The translations under genes were made by a program, and so were the position numbers. This document shows, one piece after another, positions 21,601 through 32,926 of a DNA stretch of 64,000 nucleotides (within the stretch, counting starts at the first letter, position 1; every line of letters begins with the position of its first letter). A model generated the notes under the pieces. It had not been told where the DNA came from, did no database searches, and saw only the letters and a program-made list of their open reading frames with translations. The DNA is from Capsicum annuum (taxonomy: Eukaryota > Streptophyta > Magnoliopsida > Solanales > Solanaceae). The stretch covers positions 426,370 through 490,369 of the forward strand of contig NC_061118.1 of the NCBI RefSeq assembly GCF_002878395.1, written 5' to 3'.

Positions 21601-22850
21601 GAACGCTATATGCGCTAGCGACTTCATAGTAAGAGTTCAGAGTAGTCATTGAAGTGGTAAGGCATGTTATACTTAGGTTGTGATCTTTAAAGGAGATATA
21701 GAAGATTGCATCATATGGTTTAGAATAATAGTGTGGTTTGGCATGTTGTATTTTTGTGACTTAGAGTTAGGCTTGATCACGGCGAAGGTATTAAGTTATT
21801 TCCGACATTAGTAGAAAGATTTGTCAATGCTCATATGAGAATTTTAAGCTGAGTTGAATGAATATGATATTTAAGGAGAATAGTATAGTTAAGCGATATT
21901 CGAGAAGTGTGCTAAGCTTGAAAGTAAGAAGTTGTAATGACAAAGGCCTGGTAATTCTATCCTAATTCAGGAGTTATATGCCTATGTTCCAGACTGCAGA
22001 GTAGTGTCAATGTGGTGATTCCTCAGTTGGATGTCTTGTGTAATCCATACCCAAGATTTTTGGCTTCCTATTACTGCTAGAATTTCTTTAGAGAATTGTG
22101 ATGAAGAGATACTCCAGTTAAGTATAAGGGTGTAGTATAATTCAGTCTATATGGCCAATAAGCCAGTTTAGCAGTTAGATTCGCATGACTTGTTTTCTCG
22201 TCTTTGCACTTAATCATGCTACTCGAAATCTTAGACATGCTACTATTCCAACATAGAGTATACCAGTAGTTACGAGTATAGCCCATTTCTTCTATCATGC
22301 ATTAAATTCAGATTCCAGATGCTCGGTTATGATTCAATTCATAGGTGCCCTGTGCATTGCCTCAGTTTTCCGAGTATCTTAATGAATTGAGCATTCATAG
22401 AGGGACATAGGGTACCAAGGGGGAGATACCACATTCAGTTGCATGCATAGATTCTTATTACAAGATTCACATCAGTTATTATTGCGTATTTATCCATACG
22501 TTCATACGTTAGTTCAGTCAGATATGCATGCATTAGAAATGCATGTTCAATAGAAAAGTTTAGCTTATCAGTGTATTCAGTCCTACATTCATGAGAACAA
22601 CTCGGTAACAGATCCATGCATCAGATATGCATGATTCATTATGAGAACTCAGCCTATGAGTAGCTTCAGTTGTGTATTAGGTGCCTCGGATATGCATATC
22701 CGGCATAAGCATTTAAAACATCAGTAGTTCCAATCTTATACTCATGTTTCCGATCAGTGTATTCTTTCTTAGGGAACATATCATGTCCGCGTTATCCCAT
22801 ACCCTTAAGACTTCGACATTCTACCCATCATTTAGGGACGAATGATCCCA
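18673..22850 (+). mobile_element. Non-coding internal region of nested gypsy element
   Basis: About 4.2 kb, GT/AT-rich on the plus strand, with no frame longer than about 75 codons and no gag, RT, integrase or RNase H motif I can recognise on either strand. The 3' end (about 22435-22780) is rich in short 'atgcat' repeats. This fits a large non-autonomous (LARD-like) element or complete decay of coding. Confidence 0.7.
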
Positions 22851-22861
22851 GGGGGAGATAA

Positions 22862-25206
22862 TGTAAACCCCACATTTCGGGCTAGAATAAAAACCATGAC
22901 TCTGATACGTTGATAATCCCAGAGCCTTAAATCCTATGCCAATATGGCCTGTTAATTATTTGTGTAGTATGTAAATCCATTCAAGCTTGAATTTAGACCA
23001 TAGAGGTCCTTTGACTCAAGGACGAGTTGAAAACTACTTTGATCGATTAAGTTTAAGTGGATATTATAATTTGTGCCAACTTCCATTGACCATGACTCTT
23101 TGTATATGTCAAATTAGTGAGCCTACTATGTGTAAAATGATAGATTTTTGAGCTAGCTTTCCAATGATACCAATTTTGCTAAAACCCGGCACCCGAGCAA
23201 GAAGATATGGCCTTTCCAAGTAGAATGTGACACCTAACCAATCGTACATGGCCACTGGAAAGCATATGTGATAGCATAGGCGGAGCCTATGTAAATATAG
23301 GAGATAGCATAGGCAGCGCCTATGTAAATATAGACGATAGCATAGGTGGCGCCGATGTAAATATAGGCGATAGCATAGGCGGCGCCTATGCAAATATAGG
23401 CGATATCATATGCGGCGCCTATGAAATGGTTTCAAGTGACTTAAACACACCGTTTTTGGGGCAAAATGGTCCTTTTCCCACCCTTATTCAGCCATAAACA
23501 AGAAATTCAGTCCCCAATTCTCCAAATACATCCACATTCATCTAAAAATTCTCAAGAACACTCTCAAGGGTTTCAAACTAAAAACCTAAATAAATCAAGA
23601 TTCAACCGTGGGTTTTCAAAATTGATTAGAGATTAGGAATCCACAGGCTTCAAGAAGCACCCATTATTTTCCGAAATAGAGGTACACGGGGTTATCCTAA
23701 ATTCTCATGGGCCTAGAAAAATCATGTTTTGGAATGGGGTTTTTGAATCTATGTATATATTCATGTATTAAATATTTTAACATCATTGTTTTGGTCTTTT
23801 GACCTTCCCCAAAGTGATTTGAGAATATGAATGTATGAAACCATGTATTTAAGAATAATTCTTATTGAGAGCATGATTTTCGGTGAATTTCCTCTTATTA
23901 TGAATTTTTTCAGATTTCTCATAACATATGAATTATTTTGCAATGCATCCTTGAAAAGCACTATATGAAATGATTGAACTCTTGTTATGATTTATAGGTG
24001 GTTTTAAATCACTAAAGAGGGAATCTAGCATGAATGCTTAATGTTCATAATGCATGTAATGAAAGAGTTCATGGATTTGCTAAAGGCACTAAACCACCAT
24101 ATGTTGATGAAGTTTTTGCATGATTTTGACTTGAGTTTCGAAACACGAAATCTTCTATATCAGTTGCATGTTTTTGGTGGACTAAATTATGCTTTAAATG
24201 AAAGATTTAGCTTAATGTATTATGGCTCAGAAATCATGACTTGCAAGTTTTGATATGACGATACCAATTCAGACCAATGCCATATCAGACTCAGACTAAT
24301 AGACATTTCAGATTATCATGATTTTAGATATTCAGAATGTTGCATGTACAGAAAAGGTTAAAAATGGGCATACAAAGATGTTAGGTGGTTCCCTAAAGAG
24401 GGCTTGATTTCAAGCAACTCATTGCCTAAAATCGTGGTTTGCCAACCCAGGTATATTATTATACGCTGACTTAAGTGTCGTGTGGCATATCAGATTCAGG
24501 AACTCCAACCCTTGTAGCATACTCAGGTTGGGGGCTTCTCCGCCGAGTCAATGGAGGATTCCATATTACCCGTGGAATATCAGACTTGTAGGGGATACCA
24601 CCTAACTCAGAAGTAATACACAGATCAGAGTTTGAGATTTACAGACAGGTTACATGTTTTTAGAAGATGCCCATGTGTTTTCAGAAACTGTTTTATGCAT
24701 AATGTTTGATGAAAATTTGCTCTCACGTATTATATATATATATATATATATATTCAATTACTCTATTTTGGATTGCTTCGCATGCCAGTACATTTGTGCT
24801 GACCCCCCTCCTTCCAGGTTTTAAGACACAATCTAGGGGTCCAGATAAACAGTAGATATTTCAGATCGCAGAGCAGAGTGTGCAGGGGTGAGCCTTCTAT
24901 ATTCCAGAAGGTCTGTTTACTTTCAGATATTTGTCTTTAGTCATGTTTTGGTCTACTGGGGGCCTTGTCCCAGTTATTCAGATAGTATGTCAGTAGAGAT
25001 TTTGCAGACTGTTGAGATGTTTATTAAATATTGTTGGGCATATTTTCAGGCCTTTAACTATTTTAAATTATTGACCATGTTTTCGTATTATTGTGTCTAT
25101 TCCGTATTACTTTGATCATATGAATTATGTGCATGATTACCAGATAGACAGAGGGCGTTCCAAGCCTTCGAGTTCTGGAATGCTCATCACGGCCAGATCC
25201 GGTTTG
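22862..25206 (+). repeat. 3' LTR of nested gypsy element (last ~25 bases altered)
   Basis: It starts TGTAAACCCCACATTTCGGG after the polypurine tract and follows the 5' LTR closely. The 33-bp minisatellite is longer (23268-23423). It breaks off at 'cacggccag-atccggttt', about 25 bases short of the normal GTGACA end, and runs into a second partial LTR copy. Confidence 0.85.
23268..23423 (+). repeat. 33-bp minisatellite in 3' LTR, 4.7 copies
   Basis: Units start at 23268, 23301, 23334, 23367 and 23400 (partial). Because 33 is a multiple of three, the minus strand shows a spurious repetitive Arg/Leu/Tyr-rich frame at 23109-23393 that is not a gene. Confidence 0.9.
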
Positions 25207-26600
25207 AAACCATGTATTTAAGAATGAATTCTTTTTGAGAGCATAATTTTCGGTGAATTTCCTCTTATTATGAATTTTTCAGATTTCTCATAGCATATGA
25301 ATTGTTTTTCAATGCATCCTTGAAAAGCAATTTATGAAATGATTGAACTCTTGTTATGATTTAAAGGTGGTTTTAAATCACTAAAGAGGGAATCTAGCAT
25401 GAATGTTTAATTTTCATAATGCATGTAATGAAAGAGTGCATGGATTTGCTAAAGGCACTAAACCACCATATGTTGATGAAGTTTTTGCATAATTTTGACT
25501 TGAGTTTCGAAACACGAAATCTTCTATATCAGTTGCATGTTTTGGTGGTCTAAATCATGCTTTAAATGAAAGATTTAGTTTAATGTATTATGGCTCAGAA
25601 ATCATGACTTGCAAGTCTTGGTATGACGATACCAATTCAGACCAATGCCATATCAAACTCAGACTAATAGACATTTTAGACTATCATGATTTTAGACATT
25701 CAGAATGTTGCATTTATAGAAAAGGTTAAAAATGGGCATATAGAGATGTTAGGTGGTTCCCTGAAGAGGGCTTGAGTTCAAGCAACTTATTGCCTAAAAA
25801 CATGGTTTGCTGACCCGGGTATATGATTATACGCTGACTTAAGTGTCGTGTGGCGTATCAGATTCAGGAACTCCAACCCTTGCGGCATACTTGGATTGGA
25901 GGCTTCTCCGCCGAGTCAATGGCGGATTCAATATCGCCCGTGGAATATCAGACTTGTAGGGGATACTACCTAACTCAAAAGTAATACACAGATCAGAGTT
26001 TGAGATTTACAGACAGGTTACATGTTTTTAGATGGTACCCATGTGTTTTTCAGAAACTGTTTTATGCATAATGTTTGATGAACATTTGCTCTCACGTATT
26101 ATATATATATATATATATGTTCAATTACTCTATTTTTGATTGCTTCGCGTGCTAATACTTTTGTGCTGACCCCCCCTCCCCCTCCTTCCAGGTTCTGAGG
26201 CACAGTCTAGGGGTCTAGCTAATCAGTAGATATTTTCAAATTGCAGACCGGATCTTGAAGTGGTGAACCTGCTATTATTCATATGGCCTAGTTATGTTAG
26301 ACTTTTATCATTGGTTATGTTTTGGTCTACTGGGGGCCTTGTTCCAGTTTTCAGACAGTTTTTTTAGTTCAGAGTAGAGATTTTGTAGACTGAGTCAGAT
26401 ATTGTTATTCAGACACATTTTTCATTTTCAGTATTATGATCATGTTCAGATTGACCATGTTTCCGTTTTAGATTTCTATTTCCGCATTATCTTTTATTTT
26501 ATGAATATTGTACATGATTACCAGATAGATAGAGGGCATTCCGGGCCTTCAGGGTTCGGGAATGCTCATCATGGACAGGGCCCCGGTTCGGGTCGTGAAA
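25207..26600 (+). repeat. Extra partial LTR copy
   Basis: It begins at 'tgaaaccatgtatttaag', equivalent to about 17274 in the 5' LTR, and runs to the LTR end (GTCGTGAAA at 26600). The element therefore has one full 5' LTR and 1.6 LTRs in tandem at its 3' side. Unequal recombination between LTRs, or a misjoin, would give this. Confidence 0.85.
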
Positions 26601-28310
26601 AACTACCCTACCCACCTACCCATATGACCCCCCTCCTCCTCACTATTTTTGGACACAAAGCAAAAAAAAAAAAAGAGGAGGCATATAATAAAAAATAAAA
26701 ATAGAAGGGGGCACAGAGATATAGTTCCGAGGGGTTCCATCTCCATTTTTTCCCTTAAGAACACACTGATTATTCATCCACGCAGGACTCATCCTCACCA
26801 AATACACTCACCACTCTCTCACCATCACACACACGCACAGAGAGATTGAAAGGGAGAGAAGAGAAATTAAGAGAGACCGAGAGAGCCGAGAGAGATCAAC
26901 GAGAGAGGACAGAAAATAGGTAAAAGCAGAGAAACTAGATCGAAAAACAAATTTCACGGTGAATTATCACCGGAAACCATATCATCAGCAAAATCCAATT
27001 CCCTCACCCCAAAAATCCGATCTGCGAACTTTCTCAGAGCATCGGCAACGGGGATCATCGCGAGAAAACGTTGAATCCAGCTTCATCGCCTACTCAAAGT
27101 TCCTAAACTAGAAATAAGAATCAGTCATAGCAGCGTCGGTGCTTCAATTTAGGCTTGGGATTAACTGACGGCCATCGAAAAATTTTGAGTTGGGCTCGGA
27201 ATGGTTATTAGTCTCATATTTGAGCTGGTTCATCTGGGTTGAGGTTCGACGGGTGATTTTCGAATCCAGCTCTGTCTTTCAATTATGAAATTCAACACAA
27301 AAAGCTCATTTGAAGGTGCAATTCTACTCTTTCTCATTTTTATTTCACTATATATGATTGATGTCGTGATTCTTGTTGATTCGTGATAGGTTGATGATAC
27401 GAATTTGGAGCGTGTTTGAGTTTTCTATAATTGTCGTGGCTTGATTGGTTGATTCTTATATTGAAATTGGTTAATTGATTGGGAATAAGTGGAACGGAAT
27501 TGAAACTTGATAAAAAGGTGAATTTTAGTTTGTTTGATTCTTGGGTTGTTGTTCGACTTGAAACGAACGTTAATCGAAATTGATATTATCATGTTTTAGG
27601 TCAAGAGGGAATAGATAAATTCTAAGTTGGGTAGGCAAAAGTAGGGATTGTGTATGGTTGAATGATGTGAAATTTTGTTGAATAGTTTGATTTTCTCGCA
27701 CTAAAAATGTATTCATTCGGTCGGGGAATGCCTCGAAGGATCTCTATTGATATATCCGGGGAATGCCCCAAAGTACCTTGTACTTGGAAGATGTTCGTGG
27801 TGAAGACTCGAGGCGTCGGGTGAAATAGTGAGGCGTAGTAAAGGATTAGTCTAGGGTAGAATAGATTTATATTTTCGCATTATTTGTTCCTGAACTGTAT
27901 AATTTGAACTGGACATTATTCTGGTTTTGAATTTTTGTTTGATTTGTTTATTTGCTTGTTTTGCGTGTTCGTGTGGTTTATACATCCGTAATGTTAAATT
28001 AGCTGATACAATCTACCAAGCGACCGTGGTTGAACTACGGGATCGAGGAGTGCCTAACACCTTCCCCTCCGTCAACAGAATACCTTAGCCGGAATCTCTG
28101 TTCGCAAACCAGTTTAAAGAGTCAAAAACAGTTTTGAAAAAAGATTTTCAAAGGTGACTTGGCACACCCGATTATGCCAAGTGGCGACTATGAGTTTTGA
28201 ATATAAAAGTCCTTTTTGAAATAAATTTTCATCTTTTGTCACTTTAATAATTAAAACCCTTTCAAACATAAAATATAATCTTTTTCGGGTTGAAAAAAAG
28301 GGATGTGACA

Positions 28311-29382
28311 ATAAGCATGGTTAGCATATTGGATTTAAGCAATAATTATCTTAGTGGGACGATTAATACAACTTTTAATGCTGAAAACCGACTCAGCATC
28401 ATTAACTTGTACGGGAATAAGCTGAAGGGGAAAGTTCCACCATCGTTGATCAATTGCAGATATTTGGAATTCCTTGATTTAGGAGACAATGAGTTGAATG
28501 ACACATTTCCAAGTTTGTTGGGAGGCCTTCCTGGTTTGAAGATTTTAAGCTTCAGATCGAATAAGTTGCACGGCCCTATAAGTGATTCAAGGACAAACAA
28601 CTCGTTTGCTCAAATTCGAGTAATAGATCTCTCATCCAATGGATTTAGTGGAAATTTACCAGTCAGCCTTTTTGAGAATTTTCAAGCTATGAAAATAATT
28701 GGAGAGAAAAGTAGAACACGAGAGTATGTTGCTGATTATTATCCTAGTAATTACGCGAATACTTTGATAGTTACAACAAAGGGACTGGATCTTGAACTTC
28801 CTCGTGTTTTGACCACAGAAGTAATTATCAATCTCTCAAGGAATAGATTTGAAGGTTATCTCCCAAGCATTATCGGAGATCTCGTTGGACTCCGTACGCT
28901 GAACCTATCTCATAATTGCTTGGAAGGTATTATACCAGCATTATTCCACCAATTATCCGTACTTGAATCGTTGGATCTGTCATCCAACTAAATAGGCAGT
29001 GAAATTCAACAGCAGCTTGCATCCCTCACATTTCTTGCATTCTTAAATCCCTCTCATAATCATCTTGTTGGATGCATTCCCAAAGGAAAACAGTTTGATA
29101 CGTTTGAGAACAGAACAGAATGATGGGTTACGTGGATTGCCCTTCTCAAAAGATTATGGTGGCGATGATGGGGTACCGCAACCGACAACTCCAGTTGAGC
29201 TAGATGATGAAGAAGAAGGAGATTTGATCAGTTGGCAAGCGGTTCTCATGGGTTTCGGTTGTGGTCTTGTTATTGGACTGTCCATAATATACATAATGTT
29301 GTCAACTCACTATCCAGTTTGGTTTTCGAGGATGGTTGTAAAATTTGAACACAAAATTGATACGAGAATGAAAAGATATTAG
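28311..29382 (+). pseudogene. Hcr9-like: Hcr9-like A, 3' segment
   Basis: Encodes the last LRRs (VIDLSSNGFSGNLPVSLFEN, LVGLRTLNLSHNCLEGIIPA), the acidic stretch (VELDDEEEGDL), a transmembrane segment (AVLMGFGCGLVIGLSIIYIML) and the short basic tail ending MKRY. Two further lesions against gene B: GAA to TAA at 28989-28991, and an 8-bp deletion near 29105-29115 that shifts the frame before the acidic region. With the upstream frameshift and two insertions the gene cannot make a receptor. Confidence 0.9.
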
Positions 29383-29835
29383 TTGAAGCATATGTTGTGG
29401 TTTTTTTTTTTTTTTTGGTTTTGGCATTCCAACAGATTTTCAACTTTCCAGTAGGGATTTACCGGTCTATCTGTCCTCAATAACTAATTCTCGCTAACCA
29501 CATTTCGTGTGGATCATCGAATCAATACCTTATATATTGTATTATGATCACCTCTTATAGTTAAAAAGTTCATAAAACTTTATTTTATCGAAAACAAGAA
29601 AGAATTTTAAATTAATGTCCGCCATAGAGATCAGCAGACTTCCCGCCCTAAAGAACAACTCATTAGCTAGCTTGACTAGTGATGGTGAGCCTATGAACTA
29701 CAATTTGTACTTTTTCACTTATGAAATTTTATTTAATGTATAATTTATTAATTTGGATAGAACCAATAAATAAATTATTAAATCTTGAATCAATCGTTAC
29801 TTTAAACGAGGGATCTTAAGTTTTCGATCCAACGA
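29383..29835 (+). repeat. Hcr9 3' flank
   Basis: Downstream sequence shared with the flanks at 30610-31620 (split by a solo LTR), 32927-33285 and 43493-44000. Shared blocks include 'ataactaattctcg', 'ggatcatcgaatcaatacc' and 'cattagctagc'. It marks the end of one duplication unit. Confidence 0.8.
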
Positions 29836-29952
29836 AAAAAAAGAATCACTAAGAAAGTTTTGCCAAGAAAGCCATAGCAGTATCCTTTTAGCTGATTCTG
29901 ATTAGTCTAGAGAGACAACTAAACTATCGAGTAAGTAAGATAACTAAACTAT

Positions 29953-30118
29953 CGAGGAGCCTTGGAGAAACCGGTTAATAAGTTGCTGCCATGCTAGTAG
30001 GAAGTCACGATTCAAGACGTGGAAACAGCCCCTTGCAAAATTTAAAGTGAGGCCCTTGTGGTCCAGCCCATACCAGGACCCCACGCATAGCGGGAACTTT
30101 AGTGCACTGAGTAGATGG
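29953..30118 (+). mobile_element. SolS-type SINE
   Basis: It starts 'gaggagccttggag', with the tRNA-related head 'ggttaataagttgctgcc' and B-box-like 'cacgattcaagacg', then the body 'acagccccttgcaaaat' and the end 'gggaactttagtgcactg'. It matches 40543-40712 closely. Confidence 0.75.
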
Positions 30119-30243
30119 AATGCAAATACAAGCTTTTATTTTCATAGTTTCTGATGTTTCACCTTATATTTTTACTACTACCTGTTGCTGTATTATTGTG
30201 TGTTTTGTTTTTCTGATTGTTGCTACTGCCTTACTTGACATTT

Positions 30244-30361
30244 TTCTTTGAACCGAGGATCTATTGGAAACAACCTCTCTACCTTCAAGGTTCTTTGAGC
30301 CGAGGATCTATTGGAAACATCCTCTCTACCTTCAAGGTAGGGTAAAGGTCTGTGTACACAC
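30244..30361 (+). mobile_element. TS-like SINE fragment with internal duplication
   Basis: The block 'ggatctattggaaac...ctctctaccttcaagg' occurs twice (30256-30290 and 30305-30339) before 'gtaaaggtctgtgtacac'. The body is the same as that of the SINEs at 57697-57836 and (reversed) 61195-61325. Confidence 0.65.
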
Positions 30362-30548
30362 GATTGTCAAGAATGGATCTTGGGCCTAACTCAACCTCAA
30401 AAGCTAGCTCAAGAGGTGAGGATTACCCAAGTCCATATAAGCAAACCACTAGTCCATGCCCCAACCAATGTGGGACTTTTACCCACTCTAACAATGATCC
30501 TCCCAGACCCAACCATAGGATTACACTGGGTTTCTTCTTGTTAACAAC
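30362..30548 (+). mobile_element. TRIM/LTR-like fragment
   Basis: Contains 'tggatcttgggcctaactc', 'aagctagctcaagagg', a TATA-like 'ccatataag' and 'ccaatgtgggactttt', an ordered set of blocks I know from short plant LTR elements. No partner LTR or duplication is seen. Confidence 0.4.
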
Positions 30549-30654
30549 TGATATTTCATGAAGTGTTTGTTAGCCTTTGTGACTCAACCAAATTTTGGTT
30601 TCATTTGTTGATATGTAGAAATAACTAATTCTCGTTGACCACATTTTGTATGGA

Positions 30655-31354
30655 TGATACGATTTAAATGGCCACCTTAGCTTTCAATGACATCACTCGA
30701 AGTCAATACGTGGGGCATCAAGCTTTGGTCACATTAAGGAAATGGGATCCTACATGGAGGGGACGATTTGAGTACACTAAAGAGCAATCTCACGTGTGAA
30801 AGATTGCTTGGAGCATTGAAGATTGAGGACTCACGGTTTTGGACCTTCATTAAGGGCATTTTGGTTGCTTAGCCTTGTCCAAGTAACACTTCATGACCAC
30901 CCCTTTTCATTAAGGATATTGTGGTCATTTTGTTATGTAATAAGTTAGACTATAAATAGGTTCTATTAGTTCATTTGCTAGTTAGTTTATGAAAGATGAA
31001 AAATTAAAACACTTGAAATCCTCTCTCTTGAGAGTAGACCACCTTAGTATAGTCTTAGTATAGGGCTTGGAAAAGCCAATATTGTTCTTTGCTTGAAAAC
31101 AGTGGATCTTGAGGTGAGTCGATTACCTTGGCGGTCACTGTAAGAGTGTGGTTTTGATTATTACATTCATTAGGGGTTAATGTTGAAATATACTTGGTTC
31201 TTAATCTTGTAATAATCTTGGTCTCACTATCTATCTTTTTATTATTTTGCAAATCCGTGTGTTTTTGTGTTTGTGATCTTGTATCCCTTTGTGTAGCTTG
31301 TTCTTCTCACGTTTTGTGGACTATTTTGGCATCTTGGTGGAATGATTTGTATCA
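30655..31354 (+). mobile_element. Solo LTR, 700 bp, in an Hcr9 3' flank
   Basis: The ends are TGATACGATTT and TTTGTATCA, flanked by a perfect 5-bp duplication ATGGA (30650-30654, 31355-31359). Removing it rejoins the Hcr9 3'-flank sequence 'cacattttgtatgga|tcatcgaatc'. A TATA box, CTATAAATAG, lies at 30951-30960. A related solo LTR in opposite orientation lies at 33331-34077. Confidence 0.9.
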
Positions 31355-31359
31355 ATGGA

Positions 31360-31939
31360 TCATCGAATCAATACTCTATATAAATTGTATTAAGATCACC
31401 TCATATTGATAAGAAGTTCAGAGAACATTTTTTGTTTTGAAAAAATAAGAAAGTACTAAATGATGTTCTCCCTTAGGACCCAACCTACTTCCCACCCGAA
31501 AGAACTGCTCATTAGCTAGCCGGACTAATGGAGTAAACCTATAACCTAAACTTTGTATTTAACTTATGAAATTTAATTTATTGACTAATTTATTAATTTT
31601 GATGGAACTAATATATAATTTATTTTTTCTTTTTTTGTAAACTGTGAAAAATTACCATAGACAAATCAAACATTTCCACCTAAAGAGCACTCCAAGAGAA
31701 TTTAACACCATCTAAGAAGGGTGATAAGTCCCTCTTAGAGCCTCAGGAAAACAAAAAAACACTTTTCATCATTCACAGGGTATGTAGACTTTTGTGACTC
31801 TCAAAGTCAAAAGTCTATACATCATTTATTACTCTTCATTCTGGCCAACCAAACTTTTCTGAATTTTAGACTTTTGAGAGGTTTTTGCCCTAGTCTATAC
31901 TCCAACTAATGTTCTTATACTCTTTTAATGAATCAGTGG
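31360..31939 (+). other. Hcr9 3'-flank remainder and unassigned sequence
   Basis: 31360-31620 is Hcr9 3' flank (see 29383). It implies a further lost gene copy upstream. 31621-31939 is AT-rich. Its 31800-31900 part ('caaccaaacttttctgaatttt' and nearby) recurs at 40460-40490 in the gene B promoter side. No gene is seen. Confidence 0.6.
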
Positions 31940-32652
31940 TGTTAAGTATATGAACAACAGGTCATGTTTGGAGTCATAAATTGCCTTCCATTGGTAGGGT
32001 ACATTTCTTGGAAAATTGATTCCATCAAACAAGTTGTTTCTTTTTTCCAATTCTTTACTAAAACGTCTTCGTCAGAGTCTTTCTCTCCCCTCTAAAAACA
32101 AAATTGATTATAATCAGAGTTAATAGTCCAAATGGCTACTCAACTATAATCATTTTACTTAGAGAGTCACTCAAGCAATTTAATTATTTTTTCGATTAAA
32201 ATTTTTTTGTATGAATTTTTTATTAAAAACAAAAATTCTAAATCTAAAAAAATTACATAAAGCATAAGACTTTTTCAAGAATTCAAGGTCTAGGCCAATT
32301 GTCACTCTTAATATAGACTTTTCTTTGTCCTTTAAGAAACGGACAGTCTGTAGGGTCCAAAGAAAGTCTCCACTCCAAGTTCTAAACACGTTCTTGGAGA
32401 ATTGGTTCTATCAAACTCGAGGTGTTTTTATTTTTCTTCCAATTCTTGACTTGAAATGTTTTCGTCAAAGTCTCTACACCAAAAAGCGTGATGTAGACGG
32501 TCTAATCTAATCCAAGCATTAATAACTATTTCCAAGGCTTCCCTTCACTTTCCTTTTTCCTATAAGAATTTATATTGATCAAATAATTGTTTCCTTCTGT
32601 TAGAGATCATATTTAAAGTGAATTTTTCTGTATTATGTAGGATAGTTATATC
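31940..32652 (+). repeat. Hcr9 upstream region (copy fused to gene remnant C)
   Basis: Matches 7130-7338, 9886-10345 and 10531-10680, then 6525-6655, in order. It ends in 'gtaggatagttatatct' at 32652 exactly as at 6655, and is followed at once by the 3' end of an Hcr9 gene. Confidence 0.75.
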
Positions 32653-32926
32653 TCAAAATGATGGGTTACGTGGATTGCCCCTCTCAAAAGATTGTGGTGG
32701 CGATGATGGGGTACTGCAACCGACAACTCCAGTTGAGCTAGATGATGATGAAGAGGAAGAAGGAGATTTGATCAGTTGGCAAGCGGTTCTCATGGGTTTC
32801 AGTTGTGGTCTGGTTATTGGAATGTCAATAATATACATAATGTTGTCAACTCACTATCCAGTCTGGTTTTCGAGGATGGTTGTAAAATTTGAACATAAAA
32901 TTGATTCGATAATGAAAAGATATTAG
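32653..32926 (+). pseudogene. Hcr9-like: Hcr9-like remnant C, C-terminal end only
   Basis: Encodes NDGLRGLPLSKDCGG, the acidic stretch VELDDDEEEEGDL, the transmembrane helix and the tail to IMKRY. It lacks the signal peptide and the whole LRR domain. The upstream module is joined directly to the codon for N of NDG, with no ATG in frame. This is the product of a deletion or unequal exchange between promoter and 3' end. It could at most be transcribed and is not a receptor. Confidence 0.85.

Larger units (their letters stand above)
16360..26600 (+). mobile_element. Nested non-coding Ty3/gypsy-type element with complex 3' LTR
   Basis: 5' LTR 16360-18656, primer-binding site at 18661, internal region to 22861, polypurine tract GGGGGAGATAA (22851-22861), then a 3' LTR at 22862 and an extra partial LTR to 26600. 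LTR starts TGTAA(C/A)ACCC and ends GTCGTGACA. It is the same broad LTR family as the fragments at 1-199 and 4151-5428. The internal region lacks any long ORF, so the element was moved by another's proteins or is a heavily decayed copy. Confidence 0.85.
16187..28310 (+). mobile_element. Solo LTR (~1.9 kb without its nested element) inserted in Hcr9-A
   Basis: The ends are TGTAGACACCTAATTTTGTC at 16187 and GGGATGTGACA at 28310. The flanking 5-bp duplication is ATGAG (16182-16186) and ATAAG (28311-28315), one mismatch. Removing it restores the Hcr9 codon register seen in gene B. The LTR proper is 16187-16359 plus about 26601-28310. It includes a purine-rich leader (26835-26920) and a U5-like region near 28010-28120 ('gaactacgggatcgagg'). 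No internal domain or second LTR is seen, so it is a solo LTR, later split by the gypsy element at 16360. Confidence 0.85.

Noticed and set aside
23109..23393. Minus-strand ORF of 94 codons with repeated His-Arg-Arg/Leu-Tyr motifs
   Set aside because: It is the translation of the 33-bp minisatellite in an LTR. The unit length is a multiple of three, which keeps a frame open.
26402..26849. Plus-strand ORFs of 98 and 66 codons
   Set aside because: They cross an LTR end and the purine/CA-rich leader of another LTR, with no family resemblance.
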